Assembly (NCBI RefSeq): GCF_001665535.1
Contig: NZ_LZSQ01000037.1
Location: 1-64,000 of the forward strand
From: Mycobacterium sp. 852002-51961_SCH5331710
Lineage (GTDB): Bacteria; Actinomycetota; Actinomycetes; Mycobacteriales; Mycobacteriaceae
Reading direction: 5' to 3'
Length of the DNA: 64,000 bases
Part shown: piece by piece, positions 51,458 to 59,008 of the stretch
How the letters are laid out: every line of letters begins with the position of its first letter
Position numbering within the stretch: the stretch's first letter is position 1
Notes under the pieces: generated by a model
What the model saw: only the letters and a program-made list of their open reading frames with translations
Told to the model about the DNA's origin: nothing
Databases searched by the model: none
Translations under genes and position numbers: made by a program

Positions 51458-52684
51458 TCACACCGCCACCGGAAGCGTGGCCCACCCTCTGACGCTGGAG
51501 GTGTGAGCGCGTTTGGCCGCCCCGTAATCGACTTCCCAGTCGGGCCATCGGCTCAGCACCTCCTCGAGCGCCACCCGCGCTTGCATCCGCGCGAGCGCGG
51601 CGCCGAGGCAGAAGTGAATTCCGCGACCGAACGACAGATGAGTGGCCTGCCGGTGGATGTCGAACCGGTCCGCGTCCGGGTACTGTCGCTCGTCCCGATT
51701 CGCCGAACCGTTGATGAGCAGCATCACCGAGCCCTCGGCGACCGTCTGGCCATAGAATTCGACATCACGAGCGACATATCGTGCCTGCACAGGCGAGGGT
51801 GCCTCGTAGCGCAGCACCTCCTCGACCGCCGCGGGGATGAGGCTGAAATCCGCCGCGAGTTCGCGGCGTTGGTCCGGGTGGTCGGACAACAGTTGTCCGG
51901 CAAAGCCGATCAGCCGCGTCGTCGTTTCGTTTCCTGCGCCGACGAGTGTGCCGGCGTAGGTCAGCACCTCTCCGCGAGTCAACCGCCTACGGCTACCGTC
52001 ACGTTCCTCGATCTCGGCGTTGACCAGTTCGGTCATCAGATCATCCGATGGGTGCTCGTACCGCCAGTCGATGAACTCCTCCAGCATCGAGCCTTGCCGA
52101 GTCAGCATGTCGTCGGCCGCATCGACGAGTTCGCCGTCTTTGAGTTCGAGGAGCCGGTCGGTGTTCTGACGGATGGCGATCTGCCTGTCCTCCGGTATGC
52201 CCAACAGGTATCCGATGGTGCGCATCGGCATCCATGCGCCGAGGTCGGCGATGAAATCGAACGTCTCGGCGTTCTCGAGGGGTTCCAAGGCGCGCCGGCA
52301 GAACTCTCGCGCCAGCGGTTCGATAGCCGCCATGCGCCGCGGTGTGAACACACCCGACAACAGGCGCCGATGGAAGTCGTGGATCGGGGGGTCCTCGAAC
52401 AGGATGATGCCCGGCGGTACCTCGACGCCGTTGAGGATGATGTCGATGGTGGTGCCCTTGCCCGAGCGGTAGTCCTGCCAGTTGGCCAGCTCACGGGCGA
52501 CGTCGGTGTACCTGCTCAGCGCGTAGAAGCCGTACTTGTCGTTGTAGTAGAGCGGCGCTTCGTCGCGGAGCCTCTTCCATACGGGGTAGGGATCGTCGTC
52601 GATGTCGAAGTCGAACGGGTCGTAATACGGCTCAACCTTCACCCTGTAGGTCACACCGTGAGAATAGGCTTTACCGGACGTCAT
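51458..52684 (-). CDS. Cytochrome P450
   Basis: A 408-residue P450: I-helix LVGAGNETTTRLIG, ExxR in EEVLRYEAPSP, heme loop FGRGIHFCLGAALARMQ. Similar blocks link it to the P450 at 41504. It is the first gene of a likely P450/AveC-like/DapB-like operon read from about 52.7 kb, controlled from the region holding the strongest operator dyad (52770-52787). The AveC-like gene starts within one base of its stop. Confidence 0.9.
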   Translation of the reverse strand: MTSGKAYSHGVTYRVKVEPYYDPFDFDIDDDPYPVWKRLRDEAPLYYNDKYGFYALSRYTDVARELANWQDYRSGKGTTIDIILNGVEVPPGIILFEDPPIHDFHRRLLSGVFTPRRMAAIEPLAREFCRRALEPLENAETFDFIADLGAWMPMRTIGYLLGIPEDRQIAIRQNTDRLLELKDGELVDAADDMLTRQGSMLEEFIDWRYEHPSDDLMTELVNAEIEERDGSRRRLTRGEVLTYAGTLVGAGNETTTRLIGFAGQLLSDHPDQRRELAADFSLIPAAVEEVLRYEAPSPVQARYVARDVEFYGQTVAEGSVMLLINGSANRDERQYPDADRFDIHRQATHLSFGRGIHFCLGAALARMQARVALEEVLSRWPDWEVDYGAAKRAHTSSVRGWATLPVAV

Positions 52685-52769
52685 TTTGGCGGATTTCTCC
52701 CGCCCCGGGCTCCCAATGGGCGCCGCCGAGCACCCATGTCACGGCCGCCTACCGCCAGAAACACCTGTA

Positions 52770-52787
52770 TGAGAATATGAATTCTCA
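52770..52787. promoter_or_regulatory. Strongest copy of the island operator motif
   Basis: TGAGAATATGAATTCTCA is a perfect 7-bp inverted repeat around the 4-base spacer ATGA. It lies between the divergent P450 operon (ATG 52684) and the gene at 52840 and is the best single match to GAGAAY-N4-RTTCTC in the window. Confidence 0.75.
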
Positions 52788-52839
52788 CATCGCGGACCCT
52801 CGGGTGCACCTGCGTCAAACGGGATCGAAGGAGGCGGCA

Positions 52840-53481
52840 ATGGCCCCAGCCGCCGTTCGCAGCTTCATCTTCGCCGTCGAGTTCCGGATCGCCGAATCCG
52901 AGCGTGTGGGGCCGGTACTCGCGCAGCACGAGGACAGTCTTCGCGATCTCGGCGCGCGGTATGCGTTCGTGTACGAGTCGGTGGTCGACCCCGGGAAGGT
53001 CCTGGTCGTCATCGGTATCCGAACCGAGCGGCCGCTGCTGGGCCTGCTCCGTTCGCCGCATTTCTTCGAGTGGTTCGACGCGGTCGGTATCGACGACCTT
53101 CCCGCGGTCTTCGCCGGTGAGGTCGTCGAGCGCTTCGACCTCGGCGAGCCACCCGCGCCGGGCACCGAGGTGGTGGTCGCCGCCGTCACCCGGGTCCGGA
53201 GCGTCGAGGTTTTCATGGCCCGCGTGCGCGACTCACTAGCCGACTTCGCCCGTTCGGGAATTCGCCGAACACTCGTGTACCGCGCCTTCGACACCCCGCG
53301 CGAAGTGCTTTTCCTTCATCAGTTGGCGACGGCCCGCACCGCGTTGCAGTGGGTCGCGGACTCCGACATCGCTTCGGAATGGCTGACATCGGCCGGCGTG
53401 GGCGCATATCCGCCGGTCTTCGTTGGGCGGTTCGTCCACGCGATGCGACTGGCCGAGACGGCCGGGACGGATCTGCACTGA
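52840..53481 (+). CDS. Two-repeat protein of unknown function (dimeric alpha/beta-barrel-like)
   Basis: A 213-residue protein made of two related halves: about residues 8-105 and 108-205. Both end in the same pattern (EWFDAVGIDDLPAVFAGEVV and EWLTSAGVGAYPPVFVGRFV), and both contain VY-x-x-x-x-D-P/T-P-x-x-VL. The halves look like monooxygenase/ABM-type ferredoxin-like folds, fused as an internal dimer (inference). ATG 52840 follows AAGGAGG; an upstream ATG at 52777 lies inside the operator and is unlikely. It is coupled to a Bfd-like [2Fe-2S] gene by a one-base overlap. Confidence 0.72.
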   Translation: MAPAAVRSFIFAVEFRIAESERVGPVLAQHEDSLRDLGARYAFVYESVVDPGKVLVVIGIRTERPLLGLLRSPHFFEWFDAVGIDDLPAVFAGEVVERFDLGEPPAPGTEVVVAAVTRVRSVEVFMARVRDSLADFARSGIRRTLVYRAFDTPREVLFLHQLATARTALQWVADSDIASEWLTSAGVGAYPPVFVGRFVHAMRLAETAGTDLH

Positions 53482-53675
53482 TGTATGTCTGCCTGTGTCT
53501 CGGCATAACGATCGAGGCGGTTTCCGATGCCGTCGCCTCGGGCGCCAAGACATCGCGTCAGGTGTCTGATGCCTGCGGTGCCGGATCGGACTGCGGCAGG
53601 TGCCGACGAACGATCCGCTCGATCATCAAATCCGCGGAAACGGAATCAGAATCAGGTAGGAGAAGCACGGCATGA
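53481..53675 (+). CDS. Bfd-like [2Fe-2S] ferredoxin
   Basis: A 64-residue protein of the bacterioferritin-associated ferredoxin family. Four cysteines at positions 4, 6, 38 and 41 (CLC and CGRC) match the spacing of E. coli Bfd exactly; an extra Cys at 32 is non-ligand. In other bacteria Bfd reduces bacterioferritin iron; here it sits between a two-repeat protein and an SDR in a catabolic region, so it may instead serve an oxygenase. ATG 53481 overlaps the preceding stop (TGATG), and its end overlaps the SDR start. Confidence 0.88.
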   Translation: MYVCLCLGITIEAVSDAVASGAKTSRQVSDACGAGSDCGRCRRTIRSIIKSAETESESGRRSTA

Positions 53676-54430
53676 GCGATCGACACTCCAACATCGAGGG
53701 CGCGCGGATGCTCGTGATCGGCGCATCCTCGGGCATCGGTCACGCGCTTGCGCGGGCGGCTCACACCAGGGGCGCGCGTGTCGCGCTCGCGGCCAGACGC
53801 GTCGAGCTCCTGTCCGAACTGGCCGAAGAGCTCGACGGTTCCGCGCACGAGCTCGACGTCGCCGATCCACGCGCGATCGAGCGGGTCGTAGACGAGGTGG
53901 CCACCACGTTCGGTCAGCTCGACGCGGTGGTATTCACCAGCGCCGTGGTTCCGTTCGCGTTGATCGAGGAGACCGACGTCACGACATGGCTGCACGCCTA
54001 CGCCGTCAACGCGGTAGGCGCATCGCATGTGCTGCGCGCGGCGCTCCCCCACCTCGCCGACGACGCGGTTGTGCTCGTCGCGTCGAGCCATGATGTCGGC
54101 AGGCCGCGCGCCGGCGTCGGCGCTTACCACGCCAGCAAGGCCGCGCTGGACGAGATCCTGCGATCATGGCGGGCCGAGCATCCTGAACTGGCCGTCATCC
54201 GTGTCAGCGTCGGTCCGACGGAGGGCACCGAAATCCTCCGCGGGGCGGACCGCGACCTACTCGCCGATCTCTACCGGGCCTGGGCCCAGGAGGGTCAGAT
54301 TCCGGCGAAGATGTCAGCCGTCAACGACGTCGCCAACGCCATGCTGTCGTTGATCGCGATGTCTCGCGCCAACCCCACGGTCGTGAGCGACATCGTGCAC
54401 CTCGCCCCCCGCCTGAGCGCCGGCCGATAG
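53672..54430 (+). CDS. Short-chain dehydrogenase/reductase
   Basis: A 252-residue SDR: GASSGIGHALARAA near residues 18-31, ELDVADPRA, VFTSAVVP in place of NNAG, catalytic YHASKAALDEIL. The C-terminal half has WRAEHPELAVIRVSVGPTEG and is similar to the SDR at 62110 (WRIEHPNISFTRLAVGDCFG), marking them as one subgroup. The ATG overlaps the Bfd-like stop by four bases, so a Bfd-like protein and an SDR are made together. Substrate is unknown. Confidence 0.82.
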   Translation: MSDRHSNIEGARMLVIGASSGIGHALARAAHTRGARVALAARRVELLSELAEELDGSAHELDVADPRAIERVVDEVATTFGQLDAVVFTSAVVPFALIEETDVTTWLHAYAVNAVGASHVLRAALPHLADDAVVLVASSHDVGRPRAGVGAYHASKAALDEILRSWRAEHPELAVIRVSVGPTEGTEILRGADRDLLADLYRAWAQEGQIPAKMSAVNDVANAMLSLIAMSRANPTVVSDIVHLAPRLSAGR

Positions 54431-54481
54431 ATGTTGCCAGTCAAGGGATTAGAGTCGCTGCGGTCTGTTAACCAAGGGTGC

Positions 54482-54532
54482 GCGCGCGCAGTCTTGTACA
54501 TGGGGACCGGCGTGTCGTGTACAAGACTGCGC
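54482..54532. terminator. Perfect 17-bp hairpin between convergent genes
   Basis: The arms GCGCGCAGTCTTGTACA (54482-54498) and TGTACAAGACTGCGCGC (54516-54532) are exact reverse complements separated by 17 bases. The element lies in the 122-base gap between the convergent SDR genes ending at 54430 and 54553. There is no T-run, which is common for mycobacterial terminators. A bidirectional terminator is the simplest reading; a protein-binding site or a mobile repeat remnant is possible. Confidence 0.65.
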
Positions 54533-54552
54533 GCTCGGCGTGTCCGGGATGC

Positions 54553-55395
54553 TCAGCTGTTCTTCGACATCTCTGCGGCCGCCGTGTCGGCCCATTGCGC
54601 ATGGTGTCGGCCCATCGTCATGGCGCCGTTCCAACCGCCATCGGTCCACAGCACCTCACCGCCGACATAACTGAACCGTGGGCTGCCGAGACAGACCAGC
54701 GGCCAGGCTTGTTCCTCGGCAGTCGAATATCGTCCCACCGGTCCGACCGCCTGATCGACGGTGTCCTTGCCCATCAGGTCCTGGAAGGCCGGCATCATCG
54801 CCGTTTCGGTTGGGCCCGGGTTGATGCAGTTGATGCGAATGCCGCGGCGGCCCAGTTCGGGATACCACCAACCCACCCACGCGTCGATGATGTACTTCGA
54901 GTAGGCATAGCCGCTCCACGACCACAACTTCTCGTTCGCGGTCAGCCATTCGACGGCAGCCTCGAAACCCTTCGTCTCGAGCAGCCCGGTGATGACCTTG
55001 ATGTGGTCCTGCCAACCGATCGCGGCCGACGATGAAATCACGCTGATGGCGGACCCTTCGGCCATCTTCGGCACGAGCTGCTCGGCTAGGTGACGCGCCC
55101 CGACGAAGTTGACGAGGATCGTGTCCCATTCGCTGAACGGCGGACCGGGCAGCCCCGCACAGCTGAAGAGCCCGTCGACAGGTCCGTCGATGGACGCCGC
55201 GACCTCTTCGATGCTCCTCGGGTCGCGCAGATCAATCTGTAGCGCCCGGGCAACGGAAACGGTCGTGGGTTTGATATCGAGGGCGGTGACTTCCGCGCCG
55301 AGATCGACGAGGATCTGCGCGGTCGCCTGCCCCATGCCCGACGCCGCACCCGTTACGACCACCGACTTGCCCCGGTACTTCAGCACATCGTCCAT
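54553..55395 (-). CDS. SDR, 3-alpha-hydroxysteroid dehydrogenase/carbonyl reductase-like
   Basis: A 280-residue SDR with TGAASGMGQATA (about 15-26) and a short DLRDPRSIEEV stretch. CAGLPG replaces NNAG, and the long insertion before the active site is followed by YAYSKYIIDAW (Tyr-x-x-x-Lys). These features resemble the HSDH/carbonyl-reductase type from Comamonas and coniferyl-alcohol dehydrogenases. Secondary alcohol or ketone substrates are likely. ATG 55395 is followed upstream by GGAGCG. The divergent neighbour is a DapB-like gene, with an operator motif between them. Confidence 0.8.
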   Translation of the reverse strand: MDDVLKYRGKSVVVTGAASGMGQATAQILVDLGAEVTALDIKPTTVSVARALQIDLRDPRSIEEVAASIDGPVDGLFSCAGLPGPPFSEWDTILVNFVGARHLAEQLVPKMAEGSAISVISSSAAIGWQDHIKVITGLLETKGFEAAVEWLTANEKLWSWSGYAYSKYIIDAWVGWWYPELGRRGIRINCINPGPTETAMMPAFQDLMGKDTVDQAVGPVGRYSTAEEQAWPLVCLGSPRFSYVGGEVLWTDGGWNGAMTMGRHHAQWADTAAAEMSKNS

Positions 55396-55431
55396 GGCAC
55401 GCTCCTGTCGAGAATTCCATTTGCCGATTGT

Positions 55432-55447
55432 GAGAATCTACGTTATC
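55432..55447. promoter_or_regulatory. Copy of the island operator motif
   Basis: GAGAATCTACGTTATC: left half perfect, right half GTTATC 5 of 6, 4-base spacer. It lies between the divergent SDR (ATG 55395) and DapB-like gene (GTG 55493). A further GAGAAT half-site occurs at 55410-55415. Confidence 0.6.
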
Positions 55448-55492
55448 ACCGGTGTATCGTCGCACCGTGACGGTTTCGAAGGGGGCCGCCCC

Positions 55493-56584
55493 GTGACCGC
55501 CGGCAGCCGCCCATTGCGCGTCATTCAGTGGGCCACCGGCGGGGTCGGCTCCGAGATGATCACCACCATCCTCGATCACCGCCCCGACCTCGAGTTGGTC
55601 GGCGCCCGCGTGTATTCCGAGGCCAAGAACGGGGTCGACATCGGGACGCTCGTCAACAGAGCTCCCATCGGCGTCGCCGCCACCACCGATGTCGCAGCAA
55701 TCCTCGCGCTGGATGCCGACCTCGTGTTGTACGCACCGTCTTTCACCGACCTCGACGATGTCTGTGCGTTGCTCGAGAGCGGCAAAAACGTGGCAACGCC
55801 GTCTTTTCTGTTCCATCCTCGGCGCATTCCCGAGGCCGACAGGGACAAGGTCCTGACGGCGTGCAAGAAGGGCAACAGCACCATCCACGGCAGTGGACTC
55901 AACCCAGGCAATTTGTCTGGTGTGCTGCCGCTGGCGCTATCGGGCATGAGCCGCACGATCGAGCGCCTGACCCTCCAGGAGCGGGCTGATTGGACGCTGT
56001 GGGAGAGCACCGGAATCACTTTCGACGGAATGTGGTTCGGCCGACCGGTCGACGAGGTGACCCCTACGGCAAACAGCTACCTGAGTTTTCTGACCAAGCT
56101 GTTCGTCGAGCAGACCTGGTTCATCTCCGACAGCTTGAACGCCGACATCGACGACGTCTCGGTGTCCCTGGAGACGGTTCCGGCGACCAAAGACCTCCAG
56201 GTCTTCGATCACGTGGTGCGGCAGGGCAGCACGGCCGGACAGCGCTGGAACTTCATCGGCCATCGCCGCGGTGAGCCGCTGATCGAATTCGAAACGCTCT
56301 GGACCGTCGGCGGCGAATATCCCGACCACTGGCCGCGACCGCTCGATGGCTGGACACTGACCATCGAGGGCGACCCGTCCATGCGCACGCACTTCTTTCC
56401 GCTGGCCAGCTTCTCGCGTGAGGCATCGATCTCAGAGCACGTCCGCGCCGGTCTCATCACGGTGGCGATGCAGGTCGTCAATGCCATCCCGGCGGTCTGC
56501 GCGGCGCCCGCGGGGTTCGCCACGATGGCGGACCTGCCACTCATTCGCAGCTACACAGGATTCGGAAACAGGAGCGACAGCTAG
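55493..56584 (+). CDS. DapB-like NAD(P)-binding protein
   Basis: A 363-residue member of the five-paralog set. Rossmann start VIQWATGGVGSEMITTIL, YAPSFTDLDDV, HGSGLNPGNLSGVLPLAL, and C-terminal VVNAIPAVCAAPAGF. The QWATG start is shared with the paralogs at 56581 and 59009. The open frame reaches far upstream, but GTG 55493 gives the family N terminus and lies after GGGGGCC. It is convergent with 56581, overlapping by four bases, so two paralogs face each other tail to tail. Confidence 0.78.
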   Translation: MTAGSRPLRVIQWATGGVGSEMITTILDHRPDLELVGARVYSEAKNGVDIGTLVNRAPIGVAATTDVAAILALDADLVLYAPSFTDLDDVCALLESGKNVATPSFLFHPRRIPEADRDKVLTACKKGNSTIHGSGLNPGNLSGVLPLALSGMSRTIERLTLQERADWTLWESTGITFDGMWFGRPVDEVTPTANSYLSFLTKLFVEQTWFISDSLNADIDDVSVSLETVPATKDLQVFDHVVRQGSTAGQRWNFIGHRRGEPLIEFETLWTVGGEYPDHWPRPLDGWTLTIEGDPSMRTHFFPLASFSREASISEHVRAGLITVAMQVVNAIPAVCAAPAGFATMADLPLIRSYTGFGNRSDS

Positions 56585-57633
56585 TCGCTGCGGTTGGTCC
56601 AGTGCGCGACGAACGGCGCGACGCCCGACAGGTCGTACAGCCCAGGCTCGGCCGCGACGACTGTGGGTATGGCGTTGATCGCGTGCATCGCGGTGGCCAA
56701 GCAGCCCTGTTCGGCGTGGTCCTCACCGGGAGAACCGATTTCGAGGTGTATCCGCATGTTCGGCTCGCCCTCGAAGGCAAGATCGTATCCGATCTCGTTC
56801 GGCCAGTGCGGAGCCAGATCGTCAGCCATGCGGGTGAGATGCTCGACCGATATCGTAGTCTCGCCGCAGTCGACGACCACGCCGAACCGCATGGCACCGA
56901 CAGTGCCCGAAGGGATCTCGCCCGCGGCGACGGTCAACGCGCGCGGCGTCGTCACGACCTCGCGGAACCCTTCGACCGACCGAATGCGCAATCCGAGCGC
57001 CTGAGCAAGCACCGTCGCGCTGCCGATCCATGCGCTCGCCGCATACTCGGCGTTGGCAAGCAGTGGGGTGGTGTCATCGGGCGCGTGACCGAAGCCCATG
57101 GCATTGAAGATCAGGTCGTGACTGGCGTAGGTGGAGTAGTTGAGCACTTCGCGGACGGTGATCCGGTTCGTCTGCTGGGTGAGCCGCGACAGAAGAGGCG
57201 CGATCGACTCACCGAAGAAGCCCGGGTACAGGCCCACCCCGAGGAATGAGGATCTCCCTGCCTCACAGGCATTTTCGATGCCGTCGGCCAGCGATTCGTG
57301 CAGTGAGCGCGGATGGATGAACCTGCTGCCCGTGGCGACCACATTCTTACCCGAGGCGAGCAGGTCACAGACGTCGGCGAAGCAGCCCGGGGTGTCGATT
57401 TCGACCTTGCCCATGTAGAGCACCACATCGGCATCGGTGGCGATGATGGCGTCGCGGTCGTCGCTGGCGAGGACCCCGGCCTCGCCGACGCCGCACAGCG
57501 CGCCCGCGTCGACACCGGCTTTTGCCGGATCGTAGACACGAACGCCGACGACCGTGAGATCGGGCCGGCCGAGGATGTGGCGAAGCGCCATCGTTCCCGT
57601 CACACCGGTCGCCCACTGAATTACTCGTGTCAT
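56581..57633 (-). CDS. DapB-like NAD(P)-binding protein
   Basis: A 350-residue paralog: VIQWATGVTGTMALRHIL, AGVDAGALCGVGEAGV, YMGKVEIDTPG, and C-terminal AINAIPTVVAAEPGL. It starts 12 bases after the P450 stop, so the two are likely one operon. The same pairing of a P450 with a DapB-like gene occurs around 50-52.7 kb, which suggests that the two enzymes act in succession. Its best-matching paralog in the window appears to be 59009, which shares the AGxDAGALCG motif. Confidence 0.78.
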   Translation of the reverse strand: MTRVIQWATGVTGTMALRHILGRPDLTVVGVRVYDPAKAGVDAGALCGVGEAGVLASDDRDAIIATDADVVLYMGKVEIDTPGCFADVCDLLASGKNVVATGSRFIHPRSLHESLADGIENACEAGRSSFLGVGLYPGFFGESIAPLLSRLTQQTNRITVREVLNYSTYASHDLIFNAMGFGHAPDDTTPLLANAEYAASAWIGSATVLAQALGLRIRSVEGFREVVTTPRALTVAAGEIPSGTVGAMRFGVVVDCGETTISVEHLTRMADDLAPHWPNEIGYDLAFEGEPNMRIHLEIGSPGEDHAEQGCLATAMHAINAIPTVVAAEPGLYDLSGVAPFVAHWTNRSD

Positions 57634-57645
57634 ATGCGTGCCACC

Positions 57646-58884
57646 TCAATCCCACACGACGTCGAGGCGAGGGGGCGAGCGAAACATCGTCCCGGTGATG
57701 TAGGGCTCCGGCGCGTCGGGATCGAGCCGGAGTCCGGGCAATTCGTCGAACAGGGCGTTGAAGATCTTCGTGGTCTCGAGCCGAGCGAGATGCATACCCA
57801 GGCAGACGTGGGCCCCGTGCGCGAACCCGATGTGCGGCTTGCGTTCCCGGAAGATGTCGAACTTCTCCGGTTCGTTCCACCGCGTTTCATCGTGGTTCGC
57901 GCTGCCGAGACTGAGCATCATCGTCGCGCCCGCGGGTACGTGGACTCCGCCGATCTCGGTGTCGCGGGTGACCTCGCGCATGAAATTGAGCAGCGGGGTT
58001 TCCCAGCGGATGCCTTCCTCGATGGCCTGCGGCAACAGGCTGCGGTCGGCGCGAACCGCGTCGAGCTGATCGGGATGGGTCAGCAGTGCGTAGGCCAGGC
58101 TGGCGGTCGAGCGTGACGTGGTCTCGGCGCCGGCGGGCAGAAGATTGCGCATGAATCCGTAGATCTGCTCGTCGGACATCTTCACGCCGTTGACCTCTGC
58201 GGCCGCGAGAATGGACACCATGTCGTCCTTCGGCTCCTTGCGCCGGTCGGCAAGGATCCCGACGAAGTACTCCTTCATCTTCGCCGAGGCCCGCATCGCG
58301 CAGTCCATGTCGCCGCGGAAGCCCAGTAGGTCGATCGCCAGTCGGTGGAAGTGCAGGACATCGGAATCGGGAAGCCCCAGTAAGGCTGCGATCACCCGCA
58401 CCGGAATGGGCATGAACACCGCGTCGACGAGATCGGCGCGCTTGGCGTCCTTGATCTTGGCAAGGGTTCGGTCCACCAGCGGGCCGACGAGTTCGGTATC
58501 CCACCGTTTCATCGATGAGCGCGCGAAGGCGAATTCGTGCAGCTTGCGGTATATAGCGTGTTCGGGATCCTGCATCTCGAGGATGGTGGGGCCCTGCAGT
58601 GGCCGCACGACGTCCTCGTAACAGCGGGTGCTGAAGGTGATGTTGTCGGTGAAGATCGCCTTGACCGTGTCGAACGTGTACGCCGTGAAAGTCGGCGGGC
58701 CGTCTCCCGAATTGCCGATCATGCCCATCTCGGGCCACCCGGCATGCACCGGCGCCTGCGCCCGCAGCTCCTTGAGGAGGGGGTACGGGCTGGCGTCACC
58801 GTCGGCGCCCATGCCCGCATTGAATTTGTCCTGAGCGTCTCGAATGCTCTGCTCGAGATCCTCGACGCTCGCCGGCTCGAACAT
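57646..58884 (-). CDS. Cytochrome P450
   Basis: A 412-residue P450 with I-helix LLPAGAETTSRSTASL, ExxR as EEGIRWETP and heme loop FAHGAHVCLGMHLARLE (His-Gly in place of the usual Gly-x-Gly). ATG 58884 follows GAGGAG; the frame extends to 58926. It has a long N-terminal region (EDLEQSIRDAQDKFNAG) and appears more divergent than the other four. It lies divergently from a DapB-like gene (59009) and directly before another (57633). Confidence 0.9.
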   Translation of the reverse strand: MFEPASVEDLEQSIRDAQDKFNAGMGADGDASPYPLLKELRAQAPVHAGWPEMGMIGNSGDGPPTFTAYTFDTVKAIFTDNITFSTRCYEDVVRPLQGPTILEMQDPEHAIYRKLHEFAFARSSMKRWDTELVGPLVDRTLAKIKDAKRADLVDAVFMPIPVRVIAALLGLPDSDVLHFHRLAIDLLGFRGDMDCAMRASAKMKEYFVGILADRRKEPKDDMVSILAAAEVNGVKMSDEQIYGFMRNLLPAGAETTSRSTASLAYALLTHPDQLDAVRADRSLLPQAIEEGIRWETPLLNFMREVTRDTEIGGVHVPAGATMMLSLGSANHDETRWNEPEKFDIFRERKPHIGFAHGAHVCLGMHLARLETTKIFNALFDELPGLRLDPDAPEPYITGTMFRSPPRLDVVWD

Positions 58885-59008
58885 GCGACGACTCCTCACT
58901 GCGGATCGGCCGCTATCAACATACACCCTGGTGGTTGCCGACCTCCATCATGTACGTTTGGCCGAGGCCAGGCATAGCATCAGCGAAAAGCACACCGGGA
59001 GCGTTCGA

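Noticed and set aside
54482..54532. Possible insertion-sequence terminal repeats
   Set aside because: The arms are only 17 bases apart with no transposase and no target duplication visible; a hairpin is the simpler reading.
58885..59008. Search for the GAGAAY-N4-RTTCTC motif between the last P450 and the DapB-like gene
   Set aside because: No copy with at least eight of twelve matches; only unrelated CAAC/GTTG half-sites occur, so I did not list a site.
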